Shown here one piece after another: positions 8,951-18,948 of a stretch of DNA of 64,000 nt. Below the pieces are notes generated by a model. That model did no database searches, had not been told where the DNA came from, and worked only from the letters and a program-made list of their open reading frames with translations. The DNA is from Gracilaria domingensis. Lineage: Eukaryota; Rhodophyta; Florideophyceae; Gracilariales; Gracilariaceae. The position numbers were made by a program, and so were the translations under genes. The DNA is taken from assembly GCA_022539475.1 (NCBI GenBank), contig VCMS01000130.1, positions 224,229 through 288,228 on the forward strand, written 5' to 3'. The first letter of the stretch is position 1. Each line of letters starts with the position of its first letter.

Positions 8951-10188
8951 TTACTGTCGTACAGTTTCTCGATGACATAATGCAATAAAGCATCTCTCTG
9001 TTTCTTGCCTTTTGAAGTCTCAGCCGTTATAACTTCTTGTTCATCTTGCTGTTCGTCTAGTGGGAGGAACGCCTCTCCGGGGTCGTCGTTATCAATGCAC
9101 ATGTTGTGCATGATGACACATGCGCTACAAAAGAAGACGATATCGTCTTCATGATGAAGTCGAACACCACCCTTGAGGACCAAGAAGCGGTGCTTCAGTA
9201 TACCAAAAGCGCATTCAATGGGCTTTCGCGTGTGCGACGCAATTGCATCCCAGGTTTTGAGGACAGGGTTTGCAGCCATTTCAGCCTTGCTGCTGCTTTT
9301 CATCATATTGACATCCAAACGAAAGGCACAATCGCCGATCAAGTACGGCCTCACTTCGATTCCTGCAATGTTAAGGTCCGGTATGTTTGGACCGAGCCAC
9401 TGTTTGTCCTCGATCATTTTTTTCAGCGTGCAACTGTTGTATATTGTAGAATCACCGTATACACCTGGACGCCCTACATCAATATACAAGAACTTTCTGT
9501 CGGCTGAAGCTACAGCAAAGAGAACAATACTGGGATATCCTTTGTAGCAGCGGTATTCGTAGTATTGGGACTCCGGACACATGGGCCAGGGAATATGAGT
9601 ACCATCGATAGCTCCTACGCAGTAGGGAAGTCCTCTTATGTTCTGAAAGCCTTTCATAACAGCTGCTATTCGTTCTTCCCCCTGCGGTAATGCTACTTGA
9701 TCGCCGAATACGGTGCATATTTCCCTGCATATTACCTTAACGTCTCTGTCCACGGAGCTCTTGCCGATCCCTAGTTGCGCAGCTACCGCATCGCAAGACG
9801 CCCCGCTGCTGTACATCAAAAAAGAGGCCAGCCGTAGCTCCGGTTTGAGTGGTTGCCGGAAGTTTGTGGTCTGCTTCCTGATCCTGTGATGTAATCGAGA
9901 AAGAAGCTTCGTAAAGACAGTTGAAGACACGCGGAATAACGCCTGCCATGAACCACTGACAAGAAAGCTAGGCTGCAGCGCATAGTTGAAAAACCACTCA
10001 GGATCGTTGCGGACATGTTGCCATGATCTTCCGGAGGCTCCATGTCGTCGTTCAGCAGCTTCAAGTGCCATAACAGTCACCAAAGTATCATTGTTGACGG
10101 CAACAGCCACGGCTTCTGCCTCGGTCTCAAGAGATTCAAGGGCCTGTAGAAGAAGCACAACGACAGCTTTGCGATGCCTTGAGTCCAT
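8947..10188 (-). CDS. PIF/Harbinger transposase (DDE_Tnp_4)
   Basis: This 413-residue nuclease cuts and rejoins transposon ends. The catalytic triad is visible: Asp195 in GAIDGTH, Asp246 in PGVYGDSTIYN and Glu325 in RKPIECAFGILK. The family motif LIGDCAF stands where GDSAF is usual. An N-terminal helix-turn-helix (about 125-160, with the AAQLGIGKSSVDRDV pattern) likely contacts DNA. The first ATG is at 10188; an open stretch of 20 codons lies upstream but starts only with GTG. The length is normal for the family and the frame is clean. It converges on ORF1 with a 4-bp overlap. Confidence 0.88.
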   Translation of the reverse strand: MDSRHRKAVVVLLLQALESLETEAEAVAVAVNNDTLVTVMALEAAERRHGASGRSWQHVRNDPEWFFNYALQPSFLVSGSWQALFRVSSTVFTKLLSRLHHRIRKQTTNFRQPLKPELRLASFLMYSSGASCDAVAAQLGIGKSSVDRDVKVICREICTVFGDQVALPQGEERIAAVMKGFQNIRGLPYCVGAIDGTHIPWPMCPESQYYEYRCYKGYPSIVLFAVASADRKFLYIDVGRPGVYGDSTIYNSCTLKKMIEDKQWLGPNIPDLNIAGIEVRPYLIGDCAFRLDVNMMKSSSKAEMAANPVLKTWDAIASHTRKPIECAFGILKHRFLVLKGGVRLHHEDDIVFFCSACVIMHNMCIDNDDPGEAFLPLDEQQDEQEVITAETSKGKKQRDALLHYVIEKLYDSN

Positions 10189-10353
10189 CGAGCAAAGTAG
10201 GTAGATGTCCAGAGCGTGGGTACCCTTCTGTAGCGTACCCAATTTCACGACAATCGTAGAGGCGCCGGAGACAAATGCTTCGTGTCATATTGGGACAAAT
10301 TCTTTACCGGTTCATGGGGAATTAGACAAAATGCGTCGTGAAATGTCCAGGTG

Positions 10354-10372
10354 TAGACACCCCCTAAGGGGT
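10354..10372 (-). repeat. Right TIR of Harbinger element
   Basis: The sequence tagacaccccctaaggggt is the inverted counterpart of the left end and is followed directly by TTA (10373-10375). Confidence 0.8.
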
Positions 10373-10375
10373 TTA

Positions 10376-12772
10376 ATGAAAACTGTTATACCAAGACTCC
10401 CATGTATATCCTGGGCCAGGAGAGATTCTCTCGGATACCGTTGACAACAAAGTTAGGTAGCAGTTGAAGCTCGGTAATTTTAGGCAAGCCTTTCTGCATA
10501 ACTGCTCAACCGATACCCATGTTTCACGATTGATTGAAAGATGTAGAGACGCGAGCAGGAGACGGTGTTTATTGCGTAGAGTAGCGGCTCTAACTCTCGC
10601 GGTAAGCGGGCGCTGACGGCCCTGGCGGGGTCGACAGTGTCATAGAACAGCACCCATGTCGAGAGGTGGCAGATAGAACGGCGCACAGGCGCCGAACGGC
10701 CTCACGAGGAGCGTTTACAGCAGAATGGGAGCACGGTGGTAATAACGACCTTCTGAAACTCTAACCATCAACAGCAGTCGTAGCTCAACCCGTCGCGCAA
10801 GAAATACCACTCTACAGGAGACAAAATTGAAATCCGAACAATCTCCCGCCATATCTCCCATTGTCCCGGATAGCTTCTCGATGCACAAAAGATGAAGTAC
10901 ATACAGGACCCGGGAGGTCGTTAAACTCGTCCGAGCGATCGGTCAGCTTGCTGGTCGCTCTCATGGACCTGGGTGGTAAGTCGCTAAAATGCCCCCGTCT
11001 AGCTGCACGTTCGCAGTAGGTCACGAGCAGGGCATCGGAGAAAGATCCTACCGCCGTTTCCCTGAATTTTTCCCTCTGAAGGAAGTGCTCCAACGGAGCC
11101 ACTGGACGGGGGGTTTTTCCAGGGTTTTCCCGGACGGACTCCACTAGGGTTGGACGACGGTGAGAGGCTACGGACTGGTTCTTGCACCTGGTTTCGCCGA
11201 TGATATGAGGATTGGGTGAAAAGAACGTCGCTCATGGTTTCTTGAGTGGCCAACGTGGTACATGCGGAGCGCCTTGTCGTGGTGTGCCCCTCTGCCGACG
11301 GTCTCTAGAGGATGAATGAAGAGATGAAAGGGTTAAGATGGCGATAAGCGTCGGTAGCAAAACGCCCGCGGTCGGAAACACCTAAGATATCTAATACTAT
11401 CTCATCGTAGTCCAGCAAGTGTAGTGCAGCTACTGGTTAGTAGTTAGTGGCTGCGGTGTAGAGGTATTATAGGTCGTTGGGTCTTTAGCAAACCCACTGG
11501 TAGAAGCGTAGTTAGCTTCAAAAACCGTTCCATAAAGGAGGAGAGAAGTACATACATTACCCAAACCAAGGCATCTATCTTAAGAGATCCACACAAATTC
11601 TCTGGCTTTTGCCGAGATGAAAATTTATTTGAAGCTTCACTGTGGCTCAGTAATTAGAAGCTGCCGTTCAAAGTAAAGAAGAGTGCTTTGCCTGTTGATG
11701 GCAATCATGATATACCCCTAGTACGTGTACTGATTCCTCTCTGGCTCGCGAAAGTACCCCTCATAGAGCTTCGCATCAAAACACAGCACCCCCATATCAA
11801 AAAGAAGACGCCGAAGAATCAGGACCTGCCCTTAACTTTGCTCTAGAATCGATGACTTTGAAACGGAATCGTCTTCACCGAATCAAAAGGATGCAGATTG
11901 CGCGTAGAGGAACATGATTTCCGTTTTCTGTACTGCTCTTCTTCGTTAAGAGCGTTTGTCTATTTACTCAAGTGAAGGAGAACTCTTCTGCCAGGATATT
12001 TTCTCTCTGCTCAGGGGTTGTGGTTTATCACTAGTTGGTTTATCATGACCGATATCAATCAAAATCTTGCAAAGTTATATCAACAGTTTTGCTATTCTTC
12101 GTCAGACACAATTGCGGTTATTTTACTCCAACTACGGCCTTCGTGGATCTGCGACGCAACAAGCAACAAAAAGGGAGCAAGATTTGAGTTTTTGTACGTG
12201 TTTGGGAGAAAGGTAATTACTCGATGCACTGCAAGAAAGACATACCAACTGGCAACGATTGAAGTAACATTCTGTACTCTTATCACTTCTTCGTGTCTGG
12301 GGAGTGAAGCATCGGCGAGTTTTCTTCTTCGCGCTCTAATTTCAATATACTCAAGGGCAAACCAAAAGCAAGGTCCCATTCGATGGTCGGAAACAATACT
12401 TCTTCATCATTTGTAAACGCAGTCCGTACGGAACAATGAACCTCGTAGATTAATGTATTCTATTGCATTCATTTCTCGTAAACTCTCGTTACGAGAGTCT
12501 CGTATGCAATGACCAAAACTCCTTTGAAATCAAATTCAAACGCATAGTGTTATTAACAAACAGAAATCTTTCCGCCATTTTCAACGGTTCCAATGCTCCT
12601 GTCTCCGCTTGCTTTTCACTGCTGCTCTTGAAAAGCACTTCATACCATCTGCTTCTTCCTTTCTGCCGAATTCTCTGTTTGGCACATAGACAAAGGAATA
12701 CGCTCCTCCACCTTTGACGAATTTCAGATACTAGGCAACGTTGCCAAGGTCAGAGACCTTCCATACTACGAC
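10376..12772. other. Intergenic, no convincing gene
   Basis: This is 2.4 kb between the transposon and the orphan gene. It holds only short ORFs. At 10812-11253 two overlapping minus-strand frames together look like a decayed coding sequence, possibly an old transposon fragment, but no motif supports this. The last 300 bp are presumably the promoter of the next gene. No tRNA or other RNA gene was recognised. Confidence 0.4.
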
Positions 12773-15490
12773 ATGAATGGCCGCTGGACTGAGGGCGAGC
12801 GCATTAAGGAGCTTGACAACTCTTACAGAGAGCCTCCAGCCCGGCAAGACCAATCATTTGATCCAGATGTCCTGTTTGCAGACTTTCCTACCGTCCAAGA
12901 CACAAATGTTACGAGTGGACCATCACAACAAAATCAGGACATACTATCTGAGGAAGAACTTCAAAGTTTATCACGATTACTTGAACTTAAAGACATAGTA
13001 TCTTTGCAAGGAATTCAACACATCGCACCTCTACAAGACGGGCAAAGCGCACCACCATTAGCAGCAGTTCCAGAACTATCACCTTTACCACCACATGAAG
13101 AACTATCACGTTTCATATACGGTGAAAAAGAACCAACTGCACATTTGGATCATGTTCGAAACCCAACTACCCTACCTCAGGACTTGAGACCACCTCAATC
13201 ACCGCTCGAATCACTTTATGGCCCTACGTCATCAGAATTTAGCAATCTTCTTGTTCGAGAAAAACCGGATGACTCAAATCTCTCACAGAATTACGATTTG
13301 CAAGAGCCAGATATCCTTTCGAATGCTCCTAATTCTGTCAGCACTTCTCAAATAGTGCAGAGTGAAGGACAAGAACTGTCTGAAGCAGCGTTCCGTCAGC
13401 AACAATCCAACAGCTCAGACCCTCAAAGGTTCGACAATACAAAAGGAAAGAATATTTCCGATGATCTAGACAGTCTCTTTCGTCATCTAGGCTCAAATAG
13501 AGATCACGTATCAACACTGGAAACTTTGCCCCCCCAAGAGAGTGAATTTGAAGCGGGAAAGGAGGTGCATGACCAAGAACTTGCCCCTGACATTCGATTA
13601 TCGGCGGATGAAACACAGAGTATGTTGAACGGACGTTCTCCGAGAGAAAACCAGACTCCTTCCTCAAGACACTCGGAAGATACTGAGTCGGAGGGAAGCC
13701 TAGAACTTCGTCTTAGTCTTTCAGATGAAGAAACTGAAAGCAATGCAACTGAATGGTTAGAGAAAGAGAGCGGATATCAACCTTTGGGACAGAGCAGGTC
13801 AAGAGAAGAATGGAATAGGTCTAATTCTTCCACAGGTGGTCGAACGAGAACTAAGGCCCGATCGGAGCAAGACGCACTTCCGTTCTTGAACACCGTTGGA
13901 GATCTACATGCCAATCAGCTGCCGAGTAGTTCAGATGTGAGACAGTATCCAGGTGCAACATTAGCTGAAGCGATTGAAGCAACACGTCATGCCAGGGCCA
14001 AAGCAGTGACATTTGTGACTCCGGTGAAATTGCCTACTGAAAGGAAAAAAAAGCCAATGCCGGAGAGAAGAGCAACTCCAAGAGTGAAGATGATTTCTCG
14101 GAATGGTGATATTCGAGACAGACGCGCCCTTGCTGAAGAAGAAGCAGCTAGAGCTAACTTGGACGATCAAAGAGGCAGAGAAGAAGATGAAAGTTTCGAA
14201 CATATGACTTTCGATTTCGTCAATAGCTTAAGTTTCCACTATACACCGCTGCCCGACATCGAACATGAGCTAAACAAGAGTGGAGCTGAACCTCATTCCA
14301 TACCGACCATTTCACTCGAAGTGAGACGGGAACATTTGCGGTCATCTTCTATTCGGGCCATGCGCTGCAATCCGAAATGTTCCAAATCTTTCGATGCGGC
14401 AACTGGGCATGAACTACTCGTGGTTCCCGATGAGGAGATGTTCCGAGTGCTTTATAGGCTTGTCAGAAAAATTGTGTTGCATCGATTCGAGGGCGATATA
14501 GCGTCATTCGTCTCGCATATCCTGAAGAAAAGCACCAGCAAGAAAATTCCGGGATATTTTTGCAAGAAATTTATTCTATTCGTCGAAAACCTTCATACCC
14601 CCGACATGCTACCGAAGTTCCATAACTTCATGTTTGACAAGGTAGACGATGAAGATATTACTCGGACTCAAAGGGAAATAGAGCTTCATTTTAAGAACAA
14701 GTTAAGCTCTCTCAAGCCGGAGAGCATGACAGCAGCTTTCGTAAGGAAATGGGAACGTCATTCTCAGAGCTTAGAATTCGTGAAGGAAGCGAAAAGAGAA
14801 CTACTCTGTCGCGCAAAAGAGTATCGGAGAAAGCGAAAATTTTTGTCGCAACATGGTGTAAACTTCAAGCCGCAGGTCGTTCCAAAATATGAACCCGAAG
14901 TCGTTAAGAAGAAATCGGAACTGCGTATGGTTACGGAACAATTTGCGCATGAATTTGCGTGGTATTCCCGTGAGATTTTTCTACACGATCACATTCAGTC
15001 TCATTACTTGCTCGCTCGCTTTGTGATGAGTAATATTCACGACAGAAAGGCCGAAGAAATTTTGAAGTCCAAAGTTGGAAGAATTGGAGATGTTGAGCGT
15101 GCAGACTTTTTCGTGGATATGGAGAAATACGTTTCGGCAGTATGGCCAAAGATAATCAAAGTGCTGCGCGATTTCTTGACTTTTGCAGATCCCGCTGGAT
15201 TAATGGAGGTCTTGTGTGCCGAATTGGACCCTAGATGTAATGCAATTTTAATGGAAGTGAATGGAGAAATTAATCCGCTGGAGAGACAGGCTATCTCACA
15301 CGCAGTTTTAATTCCGCGCCTTGGTAATCGAATTGGCTCTTTCTCAGCCAAGGCGTTCGGGAAGGCTAATGATAAGATTGACTTCAGAAAGAAAGTCTTA
15401 GTTATAAGAGGAAAGAATGTAGATGCCGTATGTGAATTGCATGAGAGGATCTCTCAGGAGTTGAAAAACAGTCCAGATGGAAGGCCCTAG
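12773..15490 (+). CDS. Large orphan protein with disordered N-terminal half
   Basis: This uninterrupted 905-residue ORF was not recognised. Residues 1-510 are rich in Ser, Gln, Glu, Asp, Pro and Leu and appear intrinsically disordered, with a basic patch near 410-430 (ERKKKPMPERRATPR). Residues about 540-900 are different: charged, mainly helical and evenly hydrophobic, like a folded domain. They include a coiled, basic stretch near 675-715. No transmembrane segment, signal peptide, zinc motif or enzyme motif is visible. The two-part layout suggests a regulatory or scaffold protein, but that is only a guess. The first ATG is used, and no transposon hallmarks surround it. Confidence 0.7.
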   Translation: MNGRWTEGERIKELDNSYREPPARQDQSFDPDVLFADFPTVQDTNVTSGPSQQNQDILSEEELQSLSRLLELKDIVSLQGIQHIAPLQDGQSAPPLAAVPELSPLPPHEELSRFIYGEKEPTAHLDHVRNPTTLPQDLRPPQSPLESLYGPTSSEFSNLLVREKPDDSNLSQNYDLQEPDILSNAPNSVSTSQIVQSEGQELSEAAFRQQQSNSSDPQRFDNTKGKNISDDLDSLFRHLGSNRDHVSTLETLPPQESEFEAGKEVHDQELAPDIRLSADETQSMLNGRSPRENQTPSSRHSEDTESEGSLELRLSLSDEETESNATEWLEKESGYQPLGQSRSREEWNRSNSSTGGRTRTKARSEQDALPFLNTVGDLHANQLPSSSDVRQYPGATLAEAIEATRHARAKAVTFVTPVKLPTERKKKPMPERRATPRVKMISRNGDIRDRRALAEEEAARANLDDQRGREEDESFEHMTFDFVNSLSFHYTPLPDIEHELNKSGAEPHSIPTISLEVRREHLRSSSIRAMRCNPKCSKSFDAATGHELLVVPDEEMFRVLYRLVRKIVLHRFEGDIASFVSHILKKSTSKKIPGYFCKKFILFVENLHTPDMLPKFHNFMFDKVDDEDITRTQREIELHFKNKLSSLKPESMTAAFVRKWERHSQSLEFVKEAKRELLCRAKEYRRKRKFLSQHGVNFKPQVVPKYEPEVVKKKSELRMVTEQFAHEFAWYSREIFLHDHIQSHYLLARFVMSNIHDRKAEEILKSKVGRIGDVERADFFVDMEKYVSAVWPKIIKVLRDFLTFADPAGLMEVLCAELDPRCNAILMEVNGEINPLERQAISHAVLIPRLGNRIGSFSAKAFGKANDKIDFRKKVLVIRGKNVDAVCELHERISQELKNSPDGRP

Positions 15491-16718
15491 GTTTTTGCAG
15501 AATTGAATGGAAGAGGAGCTGAGCAGGAGCTACTCGCCTTTTTTCGTGTGATGACAAGGATGCGAGAAGGGAAGAAAGAATGAAGAAATATAATGTCTTG
15601 AATACACCTTTCGGCCTTCTCAACCAGGTAAAAGGTTGTGGCTTACACGTTTATTGCTAGAAATGGTATCTAAAAGACACGCTACTTCTGCTTTTGTTTG
15701 GTCCACTGTCGAAAGTTTTCGGGGTTCGTATCCAGCGGGTTTGAAGACAAGCTACAGACAACTTTTTATGAGCATAAGTTCTCAACAGAGTCAGTATCGA
15801 TGAGATGTATAATGCCGACTGCGGTATAAACTAACTAAATCACAATGCTTGCTGCTTCCTACAAAGTTAACGCGTCAAAAAAGTTGAAAGCAGGTCATTA
15901 TAGATCAAGATCAACCGTCAGTCCAACGAGAAATCATGAAAATGTTTCCATTCAGCGGTGAGTGTTTTAAAGGAGAGAATGTAATTGTCTGTCACATGCG
16001 ATAAGAAGTACGTACACATCACAGCCCCAAGCTAAGTAGAAAACAAAGCTATCGCAATGTGCAACAAAGGCAGTGGGGTGGGCCAAAACAGTCACGACTT
16101 ATGGAACGTTAAACCAAGGAGAAGCAGGCTATTGATGATTATGTGTGTTGAAGTGCACACGCATTGAGGACGGAACGACGAGGGAGGGAGTCTCTTCATT
16201 TGGGTGCCTATGACACGCGGCAACGACGCATATGCGGGGAAAGCGCTGTACTCGTAGCTACTGTACACAACGCGTCATAGAAGGGAAGCGCGGCGTTCTC
16301 ACGACGTTCATTGTTTCTCAAGTGGCGTCAAAGATGATGCCAGCAGAGCAATTCCTCGTTGTATATAAAAAACGGTTAGAGGCTACCTCCGAATTGATTA
16401 TAAAACGAACACAACATGAAATGGGATTCGAAGGAACAAATTAGCGAAGAAAAGGTTTAGGAAAAGAGTTTGGTACATGCTTCGTTGTGTTTTCCTACAA
16501 GGAGTTTTCGGAGGCTTCAGTGATGCTTTACCTATTCGGGTTATGGAGCGTATGATGTTGAGCTGAGGTGGGGGCTTTAACGGTTTTGCTCGTGGAGGGA
16601 AAGAAGCAATGAAGGTGACGCATAAGGTAGCAATGGTCACGACAGGTTAAATATGCGCTTTCCATAACAGCGATTCAAGAAACACGTAGGAAACTACAAA
16701 TGAAAGAAAGGGTCATGT
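15491..16718. other. Intergenic, convergent 3' ends
   Basis: This is 1.2 kb between the convergent orphan and bZIP genes. Only short ORFs occur and nothing is recognisable. A T-loop-like string near 15720 does not fold into a tRNA. Confidence 0.4.
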
Positions 16719-17471
16719 TTACATTAAGGCTTGTGATGCGTTCTGATATGTAGAATGGTGCAAAAGACGAAGATAATCTCTAAGTGAAAAGGCATTAGAA
16801 TTATTATAGGCACGAGAAGTTCGAAAACAAGGCAACGCATAGCCATTTGTAACAACGTCCTTCTTCAACCGGGCGTTGTCGTGACGCAATTGCAATGCTT
16901 TATCGTACAAACTTGTGAGCTTTTGCTTCTCTGCTAGCAATTGCTTCTCAAGACTTTGAATGATTCGCTTGCGATTGTAGTAGCAACGGCTAGAACTCTC
17001 GCGGTTCTTTCTCCGACGTTCCGCAGCCTTCTCAATAGGCGACAGAACTTTTGCGGCTTTCGCTGCAGCGGAGTGAGAAGGCGGGGAAGCGCGTTTCGGT
17101 TTCGGTTTAGAAGGGCGAGGCGGCGGCGAAGACGAATGGTCCGAGACGGGTGAATTCACAACGGCAGTAGACGCATTTGAAGCATGGGAAGCATTAGAGG
17201 AAGTATTGGTGTTGTCGGTGGTGTACGATTGCGATGCAGGCGGAAGCGAATCCAAAGCGGCGCTGGAGGTGCGGTTCAAAGGCATGACAGCAGAGTTGAA
17301 CATAGAATCGGAAAAAGTAGGCGTGGTGGACAAAATCGGCGACAGCAGCAACGAGGATTGCGCGGCAAACAAAGCGTCCGACTCTGAGAACAAGGGGGGA
17401 AGGTCGAGCGAAAGAGAGGGCAAATCGGACTGCACGCCGGCACTGACAGACGGAAAAAGAACGTGCGTCAT
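16719..17471 (-). CDS. bZIP transcription factor with atypical basic region
   Basis: This 250-residue nuclear DNA-binding protein has a Ser/Thr/Pro-rich N-terminal part (1-140) that would serve as an activation or regulatory region. A basic region follows (about 147-170, RRRKNRESSSRC), then a leucine zipper with heptad positions 174, 181, 188, 195 and 202, where 181 is Glu and the rest Leu. The invariant Asn156 is present. The Arg expected eight residues later is Tyr164, so DNA contact may be altered or relaxed. The tail (about 210-250) has no motif. The start is the first ATG. The gene is divergent from the TKL kinase, and its upstream DNA has several ACGT-core palindromes. Confidence 0.82.
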   Translation of the reverse strand: MTHVLFPSVSAGVQSDLPSLSLDLPPLFSESDALFAAQSSLLLSPILSTTPTFSDSMFNSAVMPLNRTSSAALDSLPPASQSYTTDNTNTSSNASHASNASTAVVNSPVSDHSSSPPPRPSKPKPKRASPPSHSAAAKAAKVLSPIEKAAERRRKNRESSSRCYYNRKRIIQSLEKQLLAEKQKLTSLYDKALQLRHDNARLKKDVVTNGYALPCFRTSRAYNNSNAFSLRDYLRLLHHSTYQNASQALM

Positions 17472-17548
17472 GTCGGAAGAGCGGCTCGAAGCAGACGGGC
17501 GACGAAACGGGGAAGGAGGGCGGGGAGCGGCGGTCGGGAGGGGCAGAC

Positions 17549-17554
17549 TTATAT
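17549..17554 (-). promoter_or_regulatory. Candidate TATA box of the bZIP gene
   Basis: ATATAA on the minus strand lies 78-83 bp upstream of the bZIP start codon, a reasonable position for a TATA box with a short leader. Confidence 0.4.
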
Positions 17555-17624
17555 GGGATCAGGTGAGTTGTGAGATACAGCGGCAAGGGCCAGCGGTTCT
17601 GCGGGGTGCACACTCGCTGCGCGG

Positions 17625-17891
17625 CACGTGCACGTGTCGGAGAACGGGGCCAACGGCGCAAGAGCGCACGTGCGCTCTCGGGGGCCACGCGGCCGTTGTT
17701 CGAAGGTACCTTTGGTACCCTGACGTCGGCCGTCTGGCGACTGGCGACGCACCGCCACCGCCACGGGCCCCGCCGCGTGTGTCGGCGTTTCGACGCGCCG
17801 CCTGCACAGCGCTTGCGCCCGACGTGCGCGAAGGCGACCACGCTGGTGTTGCCTCGGAAGTTCGGAGGCCGAACCCCAATTCTAACACGTG
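17625..17891. promoter_or_regulatory. Cluster of G-box (CACGTG) and CRE-like sites
   Basis: CACGTG occurs at 17625-17630, 17631-17636, 17667-17672 and 17886-17891, with TGACGTC at 17721-17727. The third lies at the centre of a perfect 18-bp palindrome (17661-17678). The fourth lies in TAACAC-GT-GTGTTA. ACGT-core sites of this kind are classical targets of bZIP and bHLH factors, and they lie 150-420 bp upstream of a bZIP gene. Confidence 0.55.
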
Positions 17892-18948
17892 TGTTACCGT
17901 TTGAGGCACACGGATGAGAATCGCGGTGTCGTGTCACACCCATCACGCTTGAACGCAAAAATGTAACGCAAAAAAAAACCAAATTTTTAACATATCTGCG
18001 GCTAACCCTACCTTTTCAAAACTGCCGTTACTTCTTCTCGAGTCTCCATCCGACGACCGGAGAGAAGACGCCGTGCCTACACCGAGCTGCTGCTGAGTCA
18101 GGCGCGGCGGGAGATTGTGTCAATCTTCGCCCCCGAGCAACAAGCTCCACGTAGCACGAAGAGACACCTCTAGCCAGAGGAGCCCATCTGACGTCATGAG
18201 CTCGCACTGTGTCTGCCAACGTACTCTGTACTGCTTCATGATGCGGCGTCGGTCTCCCAATCCTGGTGGCGGCGGTCGAAATGGAGTACATGTGTGAGCA
18301 TGCGTCGTCGACGCTTCTGGTGCGTTCTGTGGTTTCAACTGCTTCTCGAACATCAGTCTCACAATCCTGGTCGCGCCGCGAAGGTCGCGCCGCGACAAGC
18401 ATCAAGAGACCGACGCGCGACGGCGCCATAATGCAGGCGCACACGCGCGTGCGCCCTCGACTCCTCCCGTGCTTCTTGCTGCAGCTTCAACCGCTTGCTT
18501 CGTTCGTTCTCCCAAATCACATGCGCAGCATTGACCCAGACACGCCGCGCCAAAAGTCACTCCGAACGTGAGACGCACCCCGCGTGGAAGGAAAACCCAG
18601 GAAAACCAGTTCCACGTTTTTCATTTTCAATTCCCGTTCGTACAGAACAGGCATCAACTTACCATTGTGGGAAGCGTACCCTGGCATATAACCTTTCTAC
18701 TGCTTCAAAAGACAAAATCTCCGGTAAGCCCAAGGCTACCCGTATCTGATGCCTGCAGATATCCTTACTGTCTGTCGAAGGGTTGGAAGCGTATCTTGGT
18801 ACAGCGTTATCAAAGTTGAAAACCCTTCCCACTCTAGCTTTTGATCCACATCAACTTTGACATGGATCATCATGTAGTTGTGATTCTCCTAAGTCTCCGC
18901 GTTTGACGTTGACGTCCTACCCTGTCCCTCCTCTCACAATACGCAGTC
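17892..18948. other. Divergent intergenic region, bZIP and kinase
   Basis: With 17472-17891 this makes about 1.5 kb between head-to-head genes. It has GC-rich blocks near the bZIP side and a more AT-rich part near 18600-18900. Many overlapping ORFs exist on both strands, but none has a protein signature. Confidence 0.4.

Larger units (their letters stand above)
7869..10372. mobile_element. PIF/Harbinger DNA transposon, apparently intact
   Basis: The element is bounded by imperfect terminal inverted repeats. The left end begins with a C-run, then CTAAGGGGGTGTCTAC (to 7890). The right end is the complement, gtagacaccccctaagg (from 10354). A TTA flanks both ends (7866-7868 and 10373-10375), the three-base duplication typical of this superfamily. 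Inside are the two expected genes: a Myb/SANT-like DNA-binding protein (8240-8950) and a DDE transposase (8947-10188). They converge and their stop codons overlap. Both ORFs are uninterrupted and the catalytic residues are present, so the element may be autonomous or recently active. A tandem 88-bp duplication lies in the leader of the first gene. Confidence 0.85.

Noticed and set aside
10812-11253. Two overlapping minus-strand ORFs resembling a decayed gag
   Set aside because: Only a vague impression; no zinc knuckle, LTR or other element signature supports it.
15715-15735. GGTTCG string like a tRNA T-arm
   Set aside because: The neighbouring bases do not form acceptor, D or anticodon stems.
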